This document shows positions 23,900 to 35,740 of a DNA stretch of 64,000 nt, in pieces. The notes under the pieces were generated by a model, which saw nothing but the letters and a program-made list of their open reading frames with translations, made no database searches and was not told the origin of the DNA. The stretch is from NCBI GenBank assembly GCA_027946365.1, contig JAPEUQ010000002.1, positions 2,294,001 through 2,358,000 on the forward strand, written 5' to 3'. The stretch comes from Kalmusia sp. IMI 367209. Its lineage: Eukaryota > Ascomycota > Dothideomycetes > Pleosporales > Didymosphaeriaceae. The first letter of the stretch is position 1. Every line of letters begins with the position of its first letter. The position numbers were made by a program, and so were the translations under genes.

Positions 23900-26050
23900 C
23901 TAGACTAAAAGATGGTGTCTCCAATCTCTAATTATATCTCTTATAATATTAAAAATATACTTAATACTTACTATAGTAATCTAAATAGGTAGAATATCTT
24001 TTATAATTTAGGTAAGATAAGGATAAGTATCCTTATTTACTTTCTATCACTGTAAAATATCAAAAGATTCACCTATAATAATATAAGATATACTTAGATA
24101 AGCTTTTCTTTCTAATATATTACCCTTACTCTTCTTTTATATATGTTAAGCTAGTACCCTAGTTTTGGCTAGATACTAAAATACTACTTAACTATAATTA
24201 GTTTAAGGATGGGGCTTCCAGAACTACTCTATACCTAATAATTATCTAGGATAGATAGTTAGACTAGAGTAAAATCTCTAGTTTCTTTATTATTATAGTA
24301 ATTAAGGTATTGAAGAAATTATTAACGATAGTTATATTTATTCTAAGCTTTCTAAGTATTATCCTATAGATAGTATTAGTATTACTATAATAAATAGCTA
24401 TAATAATAATACCTTATATACTATAAGCTTTATGTTAGATTAAGAATAGTTACGTAGTTAAATAAGAAGCCCCACTCTATATCTATTTTTAAATAGTACT
24501 TACTTAGTTTAGCTTATCCTTTTCTAGCTATAGCTTTTACTACTATTAGTCACTTTATATTATCTCTATTCTCTAAATCTTTACTAAGCTCTTCCATCAT
24601 CTTATCTAAAAAATTAAAGTTAATTATATATAAGCTAGATATATTAGATCTATAGTTTTTAGTTCTAACTTAAAGAGTTGATTGTATCCTTAACCTCTTT
24701 AGTATAGCTGTGATAAGCTTAAGGTGGTGCTACTTAGTATGAGATAGTTAAAGTCATTTAAGGTTATAGAAATCTACCTCCGCGTTATTATTATTACTAG
24801 TAGCCCTAGTAATATAAGGAGTCATTTTTAAGTTAATTTCTTATTTAAGCTGTTTATTAATATATAACTAGAACTTAACTACGCGATCATACATATCAAA
24901 CGTCGAATTCTAATAAGTTCTTATATCTTATATAATAGAGAGACGTTCTTTTAGTAGTAGGGATTACTAAGTAATAATAAAACGTTTAAAATATTATAGG
25001 GATTAATTAATCACTTTATATATTACCTAAAGCTAGCCATAACTTAGTCTATAATAAATATCTATAATAAAAAGCTAGTTTACCTTCTAAAGAGAATTTG
25101 GTATTAAAATTTCTAATTAAATCTTATTTATATAGCGCTATTATAGATTCTCTTTAACCTCTAGCTTATTAGGAGTTGCTAGCTTAAGATGCTGAATGAT
25201 ATCCTGGATAACCAGATTAATAATATAAGCGAGGCATAGAACCGTATTTTTAGTAGAATCTTAATTAATATCTTCTTCTTATAGTTAAGTTTAGATAGTA
25301 TAAGCTAGTGTTTTATTATTACTAGTATTATTATATATAATAGCTAGAAGTTGCTACTTAGTATTCGTATTAGATAGAACCTATAGTACTTCTAATACTA
25401 TAGAAGTACCTATATAGCTTCTATAAATTGAGATAAATTAAATAGCTTCTTATAAAATTCCTAGTTATTATTAATATAATACCCTTTACTGTAAGAAAGC
25501 TAAGATGGTTTCTTATAGACTAAGTATCTAAGGTAATTAAGATCTTCGTAGTTTTATAAAGATTATAAAGTAGAAAAGCTTTAGCTATTTTAATTTAATT
25601 TTAGAATATTAACTATAATTTATAACGGCTCATTATTATAGTATTAAGCCTAAGGTATTAAAGGAAGCGTTGAAAGGATGGCCTCTCTACTATTTAGAAA
25701 GACTAGTTATTATCTATTATTATCTATATAAGTTTATTCTCATAGGTCATAGGAGAATATAATGAGACTAGTGTTATAGTATTTTAATAATATAGAGGCT
25801 GGACCATAGGTATAGATAACTAAATATATATAGGAGTTAGAGTCTCCTTATAAGATTAAGTATTAAGGTGATTTATAAGATGCTTAGTTCTAATTATTTT
25901 AACTATTAGATGTTAAAGTACAAATCCGTAATTAAGATAGAATATATATAGGTAACTATCTATATACTATATGGCCTCTTTAAATTGGGTCTAGATTTGG
26001 CTAAAATGAGAGGTTGAATTCCACTATAAATTATGAGTTAAAGGATCCGT
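23900..26050 (-). pseudogene. hAT transposase relic of T1
   Basis: In one minus-strand frame several hAT transposase landmarks lie in order. A region equivalent to CxAHIINLVVQD is at 25204-25250, readable as CLAYIINLVIQD. Some 100 codons later, DIRTxWNSTFDMxDRVVK is at about 24871-24930. Stops in between are mostly TAA or TAG at likely Gln or Trp positions. The catalytic RNase H-like fold and the C-terminal dimerisation region could not be followed to the end, so both borders are approximate. This family moves DNA by cut-and-paste in the nucleus. Confidence 0.65.
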
Positions 26051-26539
26051 AGCCTATATAGTTTACTCTATTACTTATTTTATATAGAACAATTTCGCTT
26101 TATTCCTTATTATATTCGTTATTTATAGATGGATATTTAATTAATATTAGGGTACTCTAAGTTCCCCTCTAATAATTTAGGGGCGCTTAATTAGAATTAA
26201 TTAAGGATAGGTAGAAACTGTGGGGATTAAAGTAGATGTCATAAATAGAATAGATAAGAATAGTAGTATAATAAAAGATATAATAAAACTAAAAAGTTAT
26301 AAAATATATTAGTAGCCTAAGAGGGTTTAATGCGTATATTTCCATTCATAACTATAAGATAGGGTGTAGGGCTTATGATATTCTAGTACGTCTGTTTACA
26401 TTCTAAGTACATTCTATAATAAGTGAGTATTAAAATCATAAATGATATATTTATATTCTAAGTAAATAATCTATAATTATTAGCTATATTAACTATTACT
26501 AGCTAATTACAGTTAAGCAGAGTGTTAAAACTTAACTAA

Positions 26540-27802
26540 GATCTACCTTTTAATATTTAAGTATTTATTCTATAGTAGACTCTAATACTTAATCGTCTTT
26601 ATTAGAAAACCCCTTAAAATCTATAAAGCCCTTAAACTTCTCCTTACTATTATTATTATCCTCATCCTTATCTTTATTAATAGAGGTTTTATATTCATCA
26701 TCCCCTCATTATACGTAGCGTTAATCTTAGAGTTATAGTTAACTTCTTCTTTATACTTATTACTCTTATTACTAAGAATATATGGCAAATTGCTTTTAAG
26801 CGTAATATCTTCTCTCCTAGATATATACTTAAGAATAGATGTAGGCTTATAACGTCTAGTGTAATTAGTATATAAGCGTAATAAAAGAATATAATAAACT
26901 TATTACTAGTCCTTATCTATTATTATAGCTAACTCTTCTTTAGTAAAACTATTTATAAATTATTGCTAATTAGTTTTAGTCTTTTTACTTTTAAATATAT
27001 TACTTTTAAGCTTTACTAAGTCGTCTTTATAGATATTTTATATAATTTTCTTAAGGGTATCGCTTTAGATCTATAGAGTCATAACTCTCTATAGCCTTAA
27101 AGTTATCTATTAGGAGAGCTTTTACTAGTCTAGGCTAGTTTCTCTAGGGATTTATAGTACTGCCTAAGGGAAACTTTATAATTAAGCTTCTCCCATTTCT
27201 GGTGGACTCATTATAGCTAAGCTACTAGCTATTCACCTACACCTTATAAGTATAAATATATAATAAATTACTATTATAATTTACTATTCTTCTAATTCTA
27301 AAAGCGCTAATCTAAAAGCTTCTTCTATTCTATCTTAAGATAGTTTTCTTTATATCCTTAGATAGAGAAGTATATATATCTTATTTTTAAGTCTCTTCTT
27401 AAGTATACTTTTGGTAGAACGATTAGTAGTATTAGTGCTCTTAATAGCCTTAATCTCTCTATTATATAGAGTAGCTTAATCTCTTTACTAAACAGCATAA
27501 GCACTATTACTAAGTATACCCTTAAATAGTACTAATAAATTTATAGAACGACCTTTTGAGAACCGCTCTATCTATATAGTAAGAGGATATAATCGATTTC
27601 TTACTCTTTAGAAGTAAAACCCTATATAAATTAGTTTATACTATAATAATAAACTAGAATAAATATCTCTATAAGCTTATCCTACTTATTATAGTTATAT
27701 CCAGCTGGTATCTTACACTTAATACTAGGTAGTAAACCCTTAGGACGATCTAGATAATTAGTCTCTTTAATAGGCTCTTATTTAATAGGTGGAGACTTCA
27801 TT
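26540..27802 (-). pseudogene. Second reading frame of T1, unrecognised
   Basis: An ATG at 27800-27802 opens a minus-strand frame beginning MKSPPIK, with a GYNYNKxDKLIEIF-like stretch some 35 codons in. RIP-type stops appear soon after. The remainder has Lys/Ile/Leu-rich segments typical of decayed coding sequence. It lies upstream of the transposase in the same orientation, so it could be an N-terminal DNA-binding exon of the transposase or a separate protein. I do not recognise a domain with confidence. Confidence 0.35.
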
Positions 27803-28317
27803 GCGTAGAAACTATAATAAAGGTATATAGTAACTTATAGAGTAATCCTATAAAAGTACGATAGTAGAAGATAGGTAGAAGAAAGTTAATAGGGGACTAA
27901 CTATAAATATAGTTAAGTGAGATTTAGTAGCCTATGTATAACGCTAGCACGGTATAATAATAATAAATAATAATAATTATATATTACATATATATATATA
28001 GCAACTAAAAAAGTCGTATTACTATAGTAAGAGTATTAATTAAAAGCGTATCTTAAGCTCTTTCCTATATGAATTATCACGGAAATTTATCACGGAGTTA
28101 TTATAATATACGCTAATAGAGTTTATAAATTAACTTATCTAACTTTTATATTTTCTTTTTATCTTTACTTTCTCCCTTTATTTTTATTTTCTTACTTTTA
28201 TATTTACCGTTATATAACTATTACCTTAGTGACTAAACTTCTACTTTCTACTTCTACTTTTTACTTCTATTTTTAATTGCTCTAACTTTTATCGCTGCTC
28301 TATAAACTCTATCTATA
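27803..28317. promoter_or_regulatory. Divergent intergenic region with CT-rich leader before the H3-like gene
   Basis: About 515 bp separate the start codons of the minus-strand frame and the plus-strand H3-like gene. The last 180 bp (about 28140-28317) are pyrimidine-rich on the plus strand, with repeated CTTCTACTTT and TTTTATCTTTAC motifs. This is typical of leaders and core promoters of strongly expressed fungal genes. Function is inferred. Confidence 0.4.
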
Positions 28318-28731
28318 ATGGCTAGATCTAAATAAGTTACTACTAAAAAGCCTCACCATAAGCTAGTAACTAGTGGAAAAAACTCTAAGAAAAATTTAGC
28401 TAATAAGGCTACGCGCGAGAAGATCACTAGTAATATAAAGAAAAAGCGGCACTTTAAGCTAGATAATAAGTTATTATAGCTTCTAATTATATTCTTAAGC
28501 TAATAGAATATAGCGGTGGCGCTTAGAGAGATTAGGTAATATTAAAAAACTATAGAGCTATTTATTTATAAGCTTCTATTCTTACGTCTTGTTTATGAGC
28601 TAGTTTATACCTATAAGCTAGACTTACGCATCTAGGCTTCTATACTAAGTACTCTTTAAGAAGCTACTGAGGCGTTTATGGTTGGATATCTTAAAGGTAT
28701 ATACCTCTAATCAGTATATTAACTATTAAGT
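28318..28731 (+). pseudogene. Histone H3-like gene carried by T1, RIP-damaged
   Basis: The frame from the ATG at 28318 reads MARSK, a stop in place of the Q of the H3 MARTKQ start, then a basic tail. GKNSKKNLANKATREK aligns with the H3 tail segment GKAPRKQLATKAARK (residues 13-27), keeping counterparts of K4, K9, K18 and K23. After an extra 15-20 codons, VALREIR starts the histone fold (28513). It is followed by KTIELFIYKL, FLRLVYELV, YKLDLRI, a stop at the conserved Gln of FQSSA, and EATEAFMVG. These correspond in order to alpha-N, alpha-1, loop 1 and alpha-2 of H3. Loop 1 has the length of canonical H3, not of centromeric CenH3. Six of the stops are TAA or TAG, several at H3 Gln positions (CAA/CAG to TAA/TAG). 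The extreme C-terminus may continue near 28814-28860 (SVTTKD-like) but is uncertain. It cannot now make a full protein. Confidence 0.8.
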
Positions 28732-29079
28732 AAATATTTATTTTCCTAGACTACTAAATAAATACAATCTATATAAAGAGGGTTATAATTTAGATTAAAG
28801 ATTCTTATTTAGTAAAGCGTTACTACTAAAGATACTATATCCTATACGTTCTATTAAATTAAGGAGAAAACCTATTAGGAGTAGTAGTTATAGGTCATAA
28901 AGCTTTAGTAGTAATAAATCTGAGTTATACTGTTATAATTAACTATAATAAATACGTGATAGTTAATATTACCTAGCTACCCTAGTATCTACCTTAATAA
29001 TAATCATAATTAAAAAAACGACTAAGACGTAAATAGAAATATATTAATTAATTATGATTACTCAGACCCTAGACATAAC

Positions 29080-29235
29080 CATATACCTAACCCTAACCTA
29101 ACCCTGATTTTAGTAACCTAACCCTAACCTATATCTATTACTAGCGCTAAATTAATGGGTTTAGGTATAGGTTAGGTTAGGGTCTTATATAATCTAACCT
29201 AACCTTAACCTAACCTATACCCATTTGCCAGTCTA
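29080..29235 (-). repeat. Right terminal/subterminal repeat region of T1
   Basis: Mirror of 23256-23450. CCTAACCCTAACCT-like motifs are grouped in the last 155 bp and end in CCCATTTGCCAGTCTA. Confidence 0.7.
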
Positions 29236-32200
29236 ATTAGAGATACTATACTCTTATTTTATTCTTAGTCTACCTCATCCTTATATTATTTTAATATATC
29301 CTTAAAATTATTATTATAATGATTATACTTTATTATTATATTCTTTTAATTATTATTATAACTATTATACTCTTTAAGCTAATATCTTTATAGCTTTACT
29401 TTAGTTTCTTTAGTGGTTAGGTGGGTATCTTTATTATTATCCTTAAAGTAGATACCCTCTTTAGTTTATAGTTATATAAATGCTAAGTTAATTCCTTATT
29501 ACGTTTTAATATTTCTATTATAATATTATAATATATTACTTTAATCTTCTCTTTAAGCTATTATTATTCTAAGCGTCCCTCTATAGGGTTTAAACTAATT
29601 TAGCGCTTCCGTGTCTACTATATTATTAAGTAGGATCTATATTAACGTAATCTATTTTAACTATTTTACTAGAACTTATTAGTCTCCTTCTTATATATCT
29701 TATATTTTAAGTATCTCCTTTATCTCCCTATTTATATAGGTCTAGATCTTCCTTCTCTAGTCTTAAAGTTAGGTCTAGTTATAGATTATATTATATCTAG
29801 CTTAAAAGTAGGTTAGTTATAGCCTACTCTAGAAGATCTATATATATAGTTTTATAGAGGTTTCTAGGAAGGTCTAGTATTACTATAAATAGTAAGGATA
29901 TATCTACTACTATATATTTTACCTAAAGCTAGTTTAACTTTTTCTTAAGCTAGTTTATTTTAATATTATATATAAAGAACTAGACTTTATTATCTTTTTA
30001 AAATTATTCTACTAGTCTATAGGAGGAGTCTATCCATTCTATAATTCATTATTAAGTAAATATAATTATAACTTAGGCTAATACTATTCTCTATTTTAGG
30101 TAGTTAAGAAACTAGACCACTTATTCTATAGATATATAATGGGATTTATCTTTTATAGAGATATATTTAAGTAGGTCTATATGATATCCGTTTAGTAGTA
30201 GTGTTAGAGACATTCTAGTAATACTAGAATTCTAGTTATTAAGTATAAGTTAGTAGGCTAAAGGCATTCTATCTAGTTATCTTATTTAAAGTTTACTATT
30301 ATTTATAGAATTATTTATATCTTTTAGTTTAAACGCTTCGTGCCGCCATTAGTCTAGAGGTAGTAGATAGTAAATAATAGCTATTTAGTATCTACTTTTT
30401 ATAGAGTATAGTCTAGAATTTTCCTAATTAGTCTAATCCTCTATTAGTAATAATTAAACTAGAGAACCTATAGAATTATTACTATACGTCTTAAAAGTAT
30501 TTTATATAATCTTTAACCTTTATTAATTTTATTATCTCTAACTATATGAATTTGGACAGCCGGTCCGTTATTATAAGTAGATAATATAGGGTTATAGTAG
30601 AGGTGTATAGTAAATCTACTATAAAGTCTATAGAGATCTAGGACTAATATTAGTCTATGATTAAGAATAACTATAGTAGTCCTTATTACTTTTTATAGTT
30701 AATATATACTTTAAAATAGTAATAGTTCTATATATATTTTACTATATCCTATAATATATTATCCTAGTAATAGTTTTATTATAGTAGCTTAAATATTATA
30801 TTCTTTTTTAAGTAGCTAATTATTATTAATTCATATACCCTTTAGATTAGAGTAATGATTAGAGGTTCCTATTTAGAAATCTAGAGTATTCCTCTCTAGA
30901 GTATATTCCTATATATATTAATTATATAGTTATTAATCTAGCGTTACGTTTTTATAACTAGGGGAAGGTATAGTTTTTATAAATACTATTTTATATTAGA
31001 TATAATACCTATCGTCCGTTATTACGGTCCTATCCTATAGTTATTAAAAATGGGTATTAGTAAAGAATTAGGTTCTATATAGTCTAGCTCACTCTTGAGT
31101 TTTTATTATATAAACGTAGATAATTTATAAATATATAAGTAGTCCTTTAATTTATTCTCTACGTCCTCTATTTTATTCTTATTAATTTAGGGCGTCTAGT
31201 TATTCTATTTATAAGCTAGGGTAGTATTAGAGATAGTATTAAAAAGTAAATAATATTTCTAACTATTAATATTATCTTTACTTAATTTATAAATATATAT
31301 AAAGTATTCTAGGTTCTTATAATCTATAAGGATTATAAATAGGTTCTATATACTAATAAGTTCTAGTTTCTATACTACTATATATTATACTATAGTAAGT
31401 AGTTCTTTATTATAGATTATATAGTTCTATTATATTTATATAAGGCTAGCTAAATGGTAGGTAACTAGATACTAAATCCCTTCTTCTAATTAAGATAGAT
31501 AATTTTTATTATCCTTCTAGAGTAATCTACCTCTAGTCTTATATCCTTTTAGGGTCCTAGAGTACTAGGACTGGCCTCATAATAAATACTATCTTAAGGA
31601 CGTAGAAAGCTTTATCCTTCCTTTCTATTTAATAGAACAGGGTATCCTTTTTATAAGATAATAGAGTAGTTCTACTAATTTAATAAAATTCTATAAAAAA
31701 TTATAATAGAAGTTTATAAATCTAATAAAGTATTAGACTTCTTATATTATTATAGGGTATTTCTATAGTTATATGGCTTAAATCTTTTTAGGGTCTAGGC
31801 GGATGGAGTCTCCTACTATTATAATATAGTTAAGGTACTTAACTTTCTTTATAAGTAAATTTATATTTTATTAAGTTTAAATTAAGGCCTACTTCGTGGA
31901 GCTGTTAAAGGATTTTCTAGATATATTTCTAGTATTCTAATAATAACCCCTCTATATAAATTAAAATATTATCTAGGTATACTATATATATAGTATCTAG
32001 GATTCTTTTAAGGATTCTATTAATATATTATTAAAACGTGGTAAGAGCTCCCGTAAGCCTAAATAGAATAATTAACTATTTAAATAGACTAAACTAGGTC
32101 TAGAATACTATTCTATACTTCTTCCCCTTAGCTATATAGAGTTTATAAAATATTACTTAAATATTTATTTTAGTAAACCACCTCACTTTAAAGAGTATTT

Positions 32201-34093
32201 ATAGTATCTCTTTAATAAATAAAAGTAAATAGTAGTCTAGTTCTAAGATTATATTAAATTTATAATAATTAATATATAGTTATTATTTTTTTAAGCTTAG
32301 GTATAAGTAGGACCAGCGCCTCTATGAGGAGGAAGAGACCCATATCTAGCCCTTATTTATTAGCTTTATAAGTTATTTCTATAGCTCCGTTAGTTATTCT
32401 CTTAACATGCTATAGAGGGGACCTATAGTAAAAATAGTATAGACCTATCTATCTCTACTTTTAGGTGGATGTGATAGTTAGATTATCCTTAATATAAAGA
32501 TAGGCTAAAGGCCTTCTCTTTATTAAATAAATTCTAGAATATTACTAGCTCTAGTAGTAGACGTTATCTATCCTTAATAAGTTTAGAGTTTAGTAGGGGT
32601 CCCTATATCTAGCGCCTAGGGGTAGGAGGATAGTTAGTATATTAGTAATATTTTAAATTAACGTTAGGGTAAGTTTATTTTAGTATAGTTTCTCCTTTAG
32701 GTTTAGGTTAAGCTTATAGTCTACGTCCTTAAGGATATCTTAATATAGAGATCTTTTTATTAAGGTATTAATATTTAGAACTATAAGTCCTCCTGCTACT
32801 CTAATTTAGATCTCTCTCTTATAGATATTTATTACTAACTAAAACTAATCTAGCTATAAAAGCCTAATATTAAGTCTTTATATAATTCTAATATTATATA
32901 TATATATAATATTTAACATTATTCTATAATATTATAGAGGATTATAACTATCTTTATAATTTTAGTTTAGGTAGTACCCTAGCTATCTATTCTAGTATCT
33001 AGGGGAATTACTATATATTCTATAGTAAGTATCTCTATTATCTCCGGACTAATTACTACGAAGTACTTATATTCTATATTAATTAAAATATTTATATAAT
33101 AGATGTCCCTAAAAATACTAATATAGTAGATAGGGGATTATTTATTCTTATTATAGTTCTTATTACCTAGACTATTAGGCGTATCTTAATTACACCTCTA
33201 TTAAATAATTATTTATAGACCCTTATACTAGTATTAGTCTGGGGCTAGTCTTTTTCTAATAGAGGGCTTTCCTTTTTAGTAAGGGTAATTAGCTATAATA
33301 TTATTATATTAAGGTATACGCGGAATCGGTAGCCCTCTTATTTATAATATATATATACGCCTACTTTCCATTACTATTAGAATAGCGCCTCTAATACCTA
33401 ATTATCTTATAGCTTAGCTATATTATTTATATGGCGTATACGTATTATTTTTACTAATATAATAGTAGTTATTATAGTATTCTATTATAATCCCTTATTA
33501 AGTTATATATAAAGTTATAGTATACTTATTAGGTTTAAATCTTCTTCTCTAGTAACTCTATTTTTATATTAGTAATAATTTAAGAGTATCCTATAATAAG
33601 TTTAGTATATATATCCCTTAGAATATTATAGTTTAGTATAATCTACTTAATATTAAAATATATAATATATCTAAGCTTTTATATCTTTTTTAGGTCTAAC
33701 TAAAAGATTCTATCTACCTTAACTATTATATACTTAAGGTGGATATAGAATTCTAAGAATAGTTTATAATTTCCTTATATAATATTATTTAAATATATTT
33801 TAATCTTTTATTAGACATGTTTATTTATGTATATAAAGGTTAGATATTTAAGAAATTTAACTAGATTAAATTTATCCTCCTCTCTATTATTCTTATAGAA
33901 TATTAATACTATTATCTATAGATCTTTATTAAGGTATTCCTATATAGCGTCTACTAATTTTTATAGTTCCTAATATAAACTATATTAGCCCTAAACTTAT
34001 ATTCTATTATAACTTTTTAGACGCCAAATTACGCTTTTATACCCTTAAATTTACTTAGAATTAGTAGGACTTTTGTTAGATTAAATATAGTAG

Positions 34094-34267
34094 CGAGTAT
34101 TCCTTAAGTAATAATAAGATTAAAATCTATCTTCTACCCTCTATCTTCCTCCGCGTTTTAAGGGGTATTATGCTAGTGCGTTCCTAGCGCCTCGCCTACG
34201 TAGTACTCTTAGTAAGGAACCATTATATAATTATATTATTACGGGATTACGCACTTTACTCCTTATA
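34094..34267 (-). repeat. Left (3') LTR of Gypsy-R
   Basis: It aligns with 40786-40956. Shared blocks are TTAAGTAATAATAAGATTAA, CGCGTTTTAAGGGGT and TTACGGGATTACGCACTTTA. On the minus strand the LTR starts T(G/A)TAAGGAGTAAAGTGCG. Confidence 0.75.
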
Positions 34268-34530
34268 ACTATCCTCTCTTATTAATAACTATTTTAGTTA
34301 CTCGTAATTTACTCTCTACGTAATAAATTTATAATATTATAATAGGTAATACTATCGCCTTACTATTACTCTATAATAAGATAGTCACTATATCTATTAC
34401 TATAGTAAAGTAGAGGCTACGAAATTACTATTATTATTAGGATAATAATAGTGAGGAGAGAAATATATATATATCTTTAAGCCCTCTACTACTTCTATCT
34501 CTTTTTTTTCTCTTTAGCTTAAATTTATTA

Positions 34531-35740
34531 TTAACTTTCTATGTCTTACTATTACTACTATATTATCTAATCCTTTTTTATTTATCGCTATAGCCTTATT
34601 ATCTCTAGATACTTCTATTATAGGCCCGCTCTTTAATTATACTTCGTTATTACTAATTCTTTATATAGACTCTCTCCTATTATCTTATCTTAGAGATAAA
34701 ACTTTAGTAGCCTTACTATCTCTACTATTTAAAGCGTATTAGCGCTAAAGAATAGAGTATAACGCTCCTCCTCTATAAAAAGTATATATATTACGTAAAC
34801 TTATATAAACCTTATAAACCTATCCCTATTAATTTTATAAAAGAGGTAAATACTCTACTCTATACTACTAAGGTTTTTATATTTTCTAGTAGTAATAACA
34901 CCGTTACGCGTAGAACTCTCCTAGACTCTTATAAAGACTATAAGGTCCTAGTAGAAGATACCTTATAAAAGGAGGTAAAATAGGGTAGTATCTATAAGCT
35001 AATTAGAGTAGAGGTTATCCTCCTTTAGATAGATATAACTAACCATTTTACTACTACTACTAAGGGTATTTTAGATATCTTCTACTTTTTAATATATTCT
35101 TTTTTCTTTTTATTAGGCGTTTTATTATCGTTTTAACATTAAGTAGTCTAGGTAGGCGCCTCTTAGCTTTATTAATATATAAACTAATCCTTTATCTACT
35201 ATCTCTATATTATCTCTATTTTACTCCCTATTATCCCTTTATTAAACGCCGTTAAACTGCTACTTTAGAAGAAAACTTACTTCTTTTTATTAACTTTAAG
35301 TAGCAGCTCTATTAATTTATAATTAAATAACGCTGACTCACCGCTAGAGAAACCTAAAGAAGGAGAGGTAGATTAGGGGATAATAGTTATCTTAAGTCTA
35401 ACCCCTATACTCTATTCTACCCCCTATTCTATCCCTATCTAGACCCCTATATTTCCGCCCTTTTTTTACTCCTTTCTTAGTAGTATACTACGTTAGGATT
35501 AGTACCTTAATAAGTCCTTATAGGTGGGCGCCGCTTATAAAGCTATCACTTCTATAAGAAAGTAAAAGCGTAGTAATAGTATACTATCTATAGAGTATAC
35601 TAGAAAGGCCTCCTCTACTAGCTAGTAAAAGAAGAAGAAGAAGGATTTAGTACCCCTAGCTCTAGTGCCTAAGACCCCGGCTCCCACTAGTGGTAAGGGT
35701 AAAAATAAGGATAAAAATAAAGATAAGACTAAGGCCTAAA
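34531..35740 (+). pseudogene. Plus-strand reading frame inside Gypsy-R, antisense to its pol
   Basis: Between the 3' end of pol and the 3' LTR, the plus strand looks more coding-like than the minus strand. There is a long stop-poor stretch with KYIYYVNLYKPYKPIPINF and TRRTLLDSYKDYKVLVEDT (about 34780-34970). A basic tail ends in a GKGKNKDKNKDKTKA-like run just before a stop near 35740. The frame changes at least once. I do not recognise a family. It could be an accessory gene of the retrotransposon or a relic of an older insertion. Confidence 0.35.

Larger units (their letters stand above)
23256..29235. mobile_element. hAT-like element T1 carrying transposase, a second gene and a histone H3-like gene
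   Basis: It starts TAGACTGGCAAATGGG and ends with the exact inverse, CCCATTTGCCAGTCTA. The 8-bp target duplication ATTAGAGA is at 23248-23255 and 29236-29243. Gypsy-Z copy A has the empty site (ATTAGAGG, 7434-7441). The 8-bp duplication and the transposase relic on the minus strand place it in the hAT superfamily. Gene order from the left is: transposase (minus), second reading frame (minus), then a histone H3-like gene (plus) sharing an intergenic region of about 500 bp with the second frame. TTAGGG-like motifs fill the two subterminal regions. Confidence 0.85.

Noticed and set aside
28318..28731. Centromeric histone CenH3
   Set aside because: Loop 1 has canonical H3 length and the tail aligns with H3, including K4 and K9 equivalents.
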